Shown here: piece after piece, positions 62,601 through 64,000 of the stretch
How positions within the stretch are numbered: the stretch's first letter is position 1
Layout: each line of letters begins with the position of its first letter
Origin: Imbricaverruca yamaguchii
Lineage: Eukaryota; Arthropoda; Thecostraca; Neoverrucidae
DNA length: 64,000 nt
NCBI GenBank assembly: GCA_034440575.1
Contig: JAOTOL010001638.1
Coordinates: 1,827,001 to 1,891,000 of the forward strand
Direction: 5' to 3'
Notes under the pieces: generated by a model
The model's database searches: none
Seen by the model: only the letters and a program-made list of their open reading frames with translations
What the model was told of the DNA's origin: nothing
Made by a program: the position numbers and the translations under genes

Positions 62601-62952
62601 TTCAAGAACTGGCATAGATGAATTCAAGAACTTCAGCTAAAAATGTAATGACTGTACATTGGTCTATACTTACTCAAACACATGTCAAAGAAAGCAATAT
62701 GGCGGAGATAAATTATGTGCACTCTGTTGCAAATTGAGAACTAATGCAATGTAGTACATATGCATGTGCACTCACAGGCAAAAACAATGGAATGAAACAA
62801 TTGGCAATGATAGACTCAATGGCCCAAGATAATTGTGATTAGTTGTATTTGCTGGTTTAGTAATACTTACGCTTTTCCTCGTCTGGCATCCCATTTCATC
62901 TCCCACCCTGGTGGCAGTGAGCCTCTATCCATAACCATGGTAGAGTTCAAAC
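41585..62952 (-). CDS. multi-exon WW-domain protein with four CUE-like segments and C-terminal GPxP motifs
   Basis: I assembled twelve exons by matching GT/AG sites and codon phase: 62871-62952, 62082-62550, 59829-60052, 59029-59196, 56997-57356, 53802-53902, 52800-52949, 50712-50902, 45395-45483 (or to 45331), 44034-44135, 42892-42986 and 41585-41676. Starting at the ATG in ACCATGG (62938-62936), this is 702 codons plus stop. In order: WW domain (about 8-39), Gln/His-rich region (40-179), CUE-like 1 (232-268), CUE-like 2 (290-323), poly-Pro (about 355-375), CUE-like 3 (430-467), CUE-like 4 (515-551), GPxP motifs (625-685). WW domains bind Pro-rich or phospho-Ser/Pro ligands and CUE/UBA folds usually bind ubiquitin, so I infer a cytosolic or nuclear adaptor. 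There is no signal peptide or membrane segment. The family was not recognised. Intron ends carry minisatellites built from the splice sites. Weakest points: the exon 3 acceptor, the exon 5 donor, and the exon 9 donor. Confidence 0.8.
42892..42986 (-). CDS. WW/CUE gene, exon 11
   Basis: Acceptor gttgtgtgcccag, donor AAGG|GTACGC. The 31 codons include WNGPDPDIRRGPDVHLRSGP, three GP motifs about eight residues apart. Entry phase fits exon 10 (CT+G = Leu) and exit phase fits exon 12 (G+GC = Gly). Confidence 0.85.
42987..44033 (-). other. intron 10 of the WW/CUE gene
   Basis: A 113-codon plus-strand frame at 43463-43804 lies here. It is AT-rich, without a domain and antisense to the gene, so it is not called. 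No repeat array is seen. Confidence 0.6.
44034..44135 (-). CDS. WW/CUE gene, exon 10
   Basis: Excellent acceptor (gtgtttttcggtctgctgacag) before 44135, donor CCT|GTACGT. One base, 33 codons, two bases. It contains AAKGPNPSCVRGPQSRNL, the first GPxP/RGP pair. The required entry phase (two bases from the previous exon) conflicts with the GTGAGC donor of exon 9 and agrees with that exon's internal donor. Confidence 0.85.
44140..44495. repeat. ~66-bp minisatellite abutting the exon 10 acceptor
   Basis: About five copies. On the minus strand the unit reads ggtctgacctctgacctgtt, then gccggtatcaccatcaacct, then cagctgtgtggggtgtgctg. CTGAC is a branch-point-like motif present twice per unit. The array stops within ~25 bp of the acceptor. 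Confidence 0.93.
44655..45330. repeat. 20-bp minisatellite of splice-donor sequence abutting exon 9
   Basis: About 33 copies of cacctggtgtgggtggggct. On the minus (transcribed) strand each copy reads CCAG|GTGAGCCC, a near-consensus 5' splice site. The last copy is the GTGAGC donor of exon 9 itself at 45330. On the plus strand it is G-rich (gtgggtgggg), with G-quadruplex potential. It also holds a CACCTG E-box. Confidence 0.96.
45331..45483 (-). CDS. WW/CUE gene, exon 9 (two possible donors)
   Basis: Acceptor gtgatgccgccag before 45483, phase 0. The frame begins with RTIIGGITQAYVAKVSAAYV a few codons in and stays open for 51 codons to the donor CAG|GTGAGC at 45330. With that donor the exit phase is 0, which does not fit exon 10. 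An internal donor (GAGCG|GTACCA, exon end 45395) leaves two bases and keeps the frame. Either the internal donor is used or a short exon of length 3n+2 is missing between exons 9 and 10. Confidence 0.8.
46407..46572 (-). mobile_element. tRNA-derived SINE, family 1, with target-site duplication
   Basis: Same orientation and structure as the copy at 4071-4231: A-box-like tagtctaggggtaag, B box gggttcgagtctc, tail ccaataaccaaccaa. It is flanked by tagtagctttgcg (46394-46406) and tactagctttgcg (46573-46585). It sits in intron 8 in sense orientation. Confidence 0.92.
48811..48939 (-). mobile_element. tRNA-derived SINE, family 2, with target-site duplication
   Basis: Minus strand: head ccccatacctctagcaagcc, B box ggggttcgattcccc, tail ggcgacgccatatggcctcg through gcgtcgtaaagcc. 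Flanks gccaataata (48801-48810) and gccaataata (48940-48949) are a 10-bp target-site duplication. The tail is shared with family 1 although the head differs. Confidence 0.88.
49385..49520 (-). mobile_element. tRNA-derived SINE, family 2, diverged copy
   Basis: Aligns by eye with 48811-48939 (tatggtgtcacctgcctctc, gggtaagggcgga, gcacctatggcaagtc). The B box is decayed (ttagatttcacg in minus orientation). No clear target-site duplication. Confidence 0.7.
50165..50535. repeat. composite minisatellite (68-bp units, then short ccgggcccgggtacagac units)
   Basis: Three ~68-bp units at 50,165-50,360 each carry, on the minus strand, TGTCACCTCAG|GTTAGT or GTCAGT. This looks like both an acceptor and a donor. 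The right part (50,360-50,530) is a GC-rich array of about 15-30-bp units. Confidence 0.9.
50590..50711. repeat. ~57-bp repeat abutting the exon 8 donor
   Basis: Two to three copies of gtcacaggtcc with cagaccaatggggaca and gaacaatc. It starts at the donor of exon 8 (CTG|GTATGC at 50711) and runs into the intron. Confidence 0.85.
50712..50902 (-). CDS. WW/CUE gene, exon 8 (CUE-like segment 4)
   Basis: Acceptor cgtgtctgaccgacag, donor CTG|GTATGC. Two bases complete Val, then 63 codons. RTSLAEEFPAVPEAVRKLAL continues into ESAVYDLERARTVLEGM. The FP motif and the helix-loop-helix spacing follow the CUE pattern (FP...... ..L......D...A...L). It ends in a Ser/Pro-rich linker. Confidence 0.88.
50903..52799 (-). 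other. intron 7 of the WW/CUE gene
   Basis: Unique-looking AT-rich sequence with one solo SINE tail at 51065-51112. No other feature seen. Confidence 0.7.
52800..52949 (-). CDS. WW/CUE gene, exon 7
   Basis: Acceptor tgcgtgcgacag, donor CTGG|GTACGTGG. G from exon 6 plus AT gives Asp, so the join reads EKLK-D-LGYDKS, the expected end of a CUE/UBA helix. The rest is a basic, Ser/Pro-rich linker (RRSESPQPSVRSPRILSEAD) with several SP sites that could be phosphorylated. Confidence 0.85.
53802..53902 (-). CDS. WW/CUE gene, exon 6 (CUE-like segment 3)
   Basis: Acceptor ctgcccggacctttcag, donor AAAG|GTGCTG. One base, 33 codons, one base. YLKSVFPKAEESLLLDVLVN followed by CDNSVHKAGEKLK matches the CUE pattern with FP and a Leu-rich second helix. 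It begins G|TAC like exons 2, 4 and 5. Confidence 0.9.
55421..55550. repeat. 42-bp minisatellite, three copies
   Basis: Copies of ccggtcacaggtcaggtcac with cccgccggagtactgccgcc. Confidence 0.93.
55925..56062. repeat. 44-bp minisatellite, three copies
   Basis: Nearly identical copies of agcccggcctacggcgagca with ctaccgaggagactagcgcc. Confidence 0.95.
56997..57356 (-). CDS. WW/CUE gene, exon 5 (end of CUE-like 2, poly-Pro linker)
   Basis: Acceptor cccgcccactggcag. One base, 119 codons, two bases. YHQREAVVISALQVQRHPLV completes the CUE-like helix bundle begun in exon 4. MTGPLGTPP follows, then a poly-Pro tract encoded by the imperfect (ggcggt)n at about 57129-57185 and a Ser/Pro/Arg-rich linker. 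The donor CTCAG|GTCCCT is weak. I chose it because it keeps the recurrent AG|G..TAC phase and leads directly into exon 6. A poly-Pro tract in the same protein as a WW domain suggests self-association. Confidence 0.75.
57357..59028 (-). other. intron 4 of the WW/CUE gene
   Basis: No array at either splice site. A solo SINE tail at 58972-59023 lies only a few bases inside the exon 4 donor. The plus-strand 133-codon frame at 58488-58889 is unsupported. Confidence 0.7.
59029..59196 (-). CDS. WW/CUE gene, exon 4 (end of CUE-like 1, start of CUE-like 2)
   Basis: Acceptor cagtgaaggagatac region, tcactgacag before 59196; donor AGAG|GTGGGC. One base, 55 codons, two bases. YRSREEVVIAALSVSPLG completes segment 1. 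After an acidic Asp/Ser linker, SKISAMFPTVSEERIKELLK begins segment 2. The exon 3-4 and exon 4-5 junctions cut the domain at the same position and phase, which points to past duplication of an exon-plus-intron module. Confidence 0.92.
59161..59462. repeat. 58-bp minisatellite containing the exon 4 acceptor and first codons
   Basis: About five copies, with the acceptor-like cactgacag|gtaccgc near 59197, 59255, 59313, 59372 and 59430. Each unit carries the 3' splice site and about 30 coding bases of exon 4. Splicing to the second copy would read about 25 codons and then hit TGA, so only the innermost acceptor gives the full protein. Confidence 0.96.
59829..60052 (-). CDS. WW/CUE gene, exon 3 (start of CUE-like 1)
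   Basis: Donor ACCAA|GTGAGA at 59828. The right edge is taken at gccagcgcag (60053). A second in-phase acceptor (gcgcgtgcag) about 33 bases further upstream is also possible. Both have poor pyrimidine tracts. The frame is 74 codons plus two bases and ends CSEAALRICSLFPHVEQHTV then NDLLTK, the FP-containing first half of a CUE-like segment, preceded by an acidic Ser/Asp-rich stretch. Confidence 0.78.
60345..60600. repeat. ~29-bp minisatellite
   Basis: About nine degenerate copies of cctagtgtggcttgatgagg plus aac, inside intron 2 of the WW/CUE gene. Confidence 0.9.
60601..61349 (-). other. intron 2 of the WW/CUE gene, unique part
   Basis: No recognisable feature. Confidence 0.7.
61350..62081. 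repeat. ~30-bp minisatellite of splice-donor sequence abutting exon 2
   Basis: About 24 diverged copies of ccatgccactcacaggaccg with atg. On the minus strand units read cctGTGAGTGgcatggcatc, a near-perfect 5' splice site. The copy at 62081 is the true donor of exon 2 (CAACCAG|GTGAGCGG). Units near the exon are GC-richer and units far from it are more diverged. Confidence 0.95.
62082..62550 (-). CDS. WW/CUE gene, exon 2 (second half of WW, Gln-rich region)
   Basis: Acceptor ttggtgttgtgtcag, donor CCAG|GTGAGC. One base, then 156 codons, phase 0 at the end. YFIDHASKVTTWLDPR completes the WW domain (aromatic Y24/F25, His28, second Trp35, Pro38). A Gln/His/Tyr-rich low-complexity stretch follows, encoded by mixed CAG/CAA codons, so it is not a pure CAG microsatellite. 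Such prion-like regions often mediate weak self-association. Confidence 0.93.
62871..62952 (-). CDS. WW/CUE gene, first visible coding exon (start of WW)
   Basis: Acceptor ttctgtgttattcag before 62952 and a consensus donor GC|GTAAGTATT at 62870. ACCATGG at 62941-62935 is a strong Kozak context, so I place the start at 62938. The frame also stays open upstream to the acceptor, so an earlier start in another exon is possible. MVMDRGSLPPGWEMKWDARR holds the LPPGWE motif and first Trp12. Trp12 and Trp35 are 23 residues apart, as in WW domains. Confidence 0.9.
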
Positions 62953-64000
62953 CTGAATAACACAGAAGGAATAAACTGCTATTCATGATGAAGCTAACAG
63001 TAGGGTTGAGTATGCTCTCATCGAATTAACACAAAATAGAAGAAACACAATTATAAAGCATTAAGTTCTATATCTCAATAAAAAAATTCAGGCAATCACT
63101 GTAGATCAATGTTGGTTGGTTGGTTATTTGGGCTCAGGGGTGCTTTGACTGCTTCAGCCATACTGTAGATCAATCTAAATGCATGCATAGTGTTATATAT
63201 TCACCTTCAATGTGGTATATATCAGTATGTAAGTTGGAGGTACAGGAATGGTGCCAAATTTCAGATATTCCAGAATAATTCATACTGAATGTTTTACTTC
63301 ACCACTGTGTACCAAACACAGTTAATTCACTAAACATCATAATTAACCTGATGTGTTAGTTTTTGAGTTTCAGGGTGCTTCAACCAAAACATTATCATTT
63401 AGCACTAGGGATGCGGAGCCGGAGCCGGAGCCGGAGCCGCGGGGACATTTTACTCGGAGCCGGAGTCGGAGCCGGAGCCGTCAAAAGCAGGGCAGCTCCA
63501 ACTCCGAAAGAGGTGTAAATTAAACAAAAGTAGCAAACGTGAAATGAACACATTATACCTAGTATGGTATGGTATGGTATGGTATGAAAACGCATTAATA
63601 AAAGCAAAAATGATTAAATATGAGTAACATGTAGAAATATCATAAAATAATGGTAGAATAACAAATAACTATATTCTACCCTCAGTAGTCAATCCAATAG
63701 TTTCATGCTTAGTTTAGTTAAGTTCATTGTTTCCATCATCAATGGGTTGTTGTACCTTATTAGAGATGAGGTCAAACATTACTATTTACAACAACGGTGT
63801 TCCTTGGACCGTTCACGGGATGGGGAGTGTTGTTAATTCCAGTCTCCCCTCTTCTGATGTCCCCAATAGGGCACGAAGTAAAGGTCAGTTTATGAGGGCA
63901 TAACTCCGAAAAGTGATTTGGGCGGGGGCGGGTGTTTATTTAAAGATATGTACATACAAGGTATATATGGGAAAGTTGCTTATAATTGTCTGAAGTTTGT
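62953..64000. other. 5' part of the WW/CUE gene or its upstream intron; simple repeats and two solo SINE tails
   Basis: Solo SINE tails at about 63113-63165 and 63352-63405. A (ggagcc)n microsatellite at 63412-63482 and a (tatgg)n at 63561-63590. No upstream exon was identified. Confidence 0.6.

Overview
This window looks like intron-rich nuclear DNA from an invertebrate animal, most likely a protostome. The evidence is split exons with GT/AG sites, tRNA-derived SINEs with target-site duplications, decayed non-LTR retrotransposon pieces with many stops, and very many minisatellites. Nothing bacterial, organellar or CRISPR-like is visible. I cannot name the species.

Right third (41.6-63 kb, minus strand): by matching splice sites and codon phases I assembled one multi-exon gene. 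Twelve exons give about 702 residues if one alternative donor is used. The protein has an N-terminal WW domain split by an intron, a Gln/His-rich segment, four CUE/UBA-like helical segments (two of them split at the same kind of phase-2 'G|TAC' junction), a poly-Pro tract and a C-terminal region of repeated GPxP/RGP motifs. I do not recognise this architecture. A WW domain binds proline-rich partners and CUE-type domains bind ubiquitin, so a ubiquitin-reading adaptor is the natural guess, but it is inference.

Left two thirds (1-41 kb): mostly non-coding. A possible terminal exon lies on the plus strand at 2.87 kb. A few exon-like islands lie on the minus strand at 5.8 and 12.0-12.9 kb. The rest is repeats: a 2.85 kb higher-order minisatellite at the left edge, a ~0.7 kb duplicated segment (3.9-5.0 kb) with a SINE in one copy only, two LINE remnants (19 and 21-22 kb), a 3.1 kb 36-bp array (24.5-27.6 kb), a 1.5 kb CAGCTG-rich array (32.3-33.8 kb) and a 1.9 kb 24-bp array (34.2-36.1 kb). 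The very long open frames in those arrays follow from unit lengths divisible by three and are not evidence of genes.

The most unusual pattern is that many minisatellites start exactly at splice junctions, and their unit contains the splice site itself. In the WW/CUE gene this holds for the donors of exons 2, 8 and 9 and the acceptors of exons 4 and 10. Similar cases appear at the weaker exons at 2.87 and 5.8 kb. Two arrays therefore present tens of tandem donor-like sequences in the transcribed orientation. A second theme is a ~50 bp tail shared by two SINE families and by about eight solo copies.
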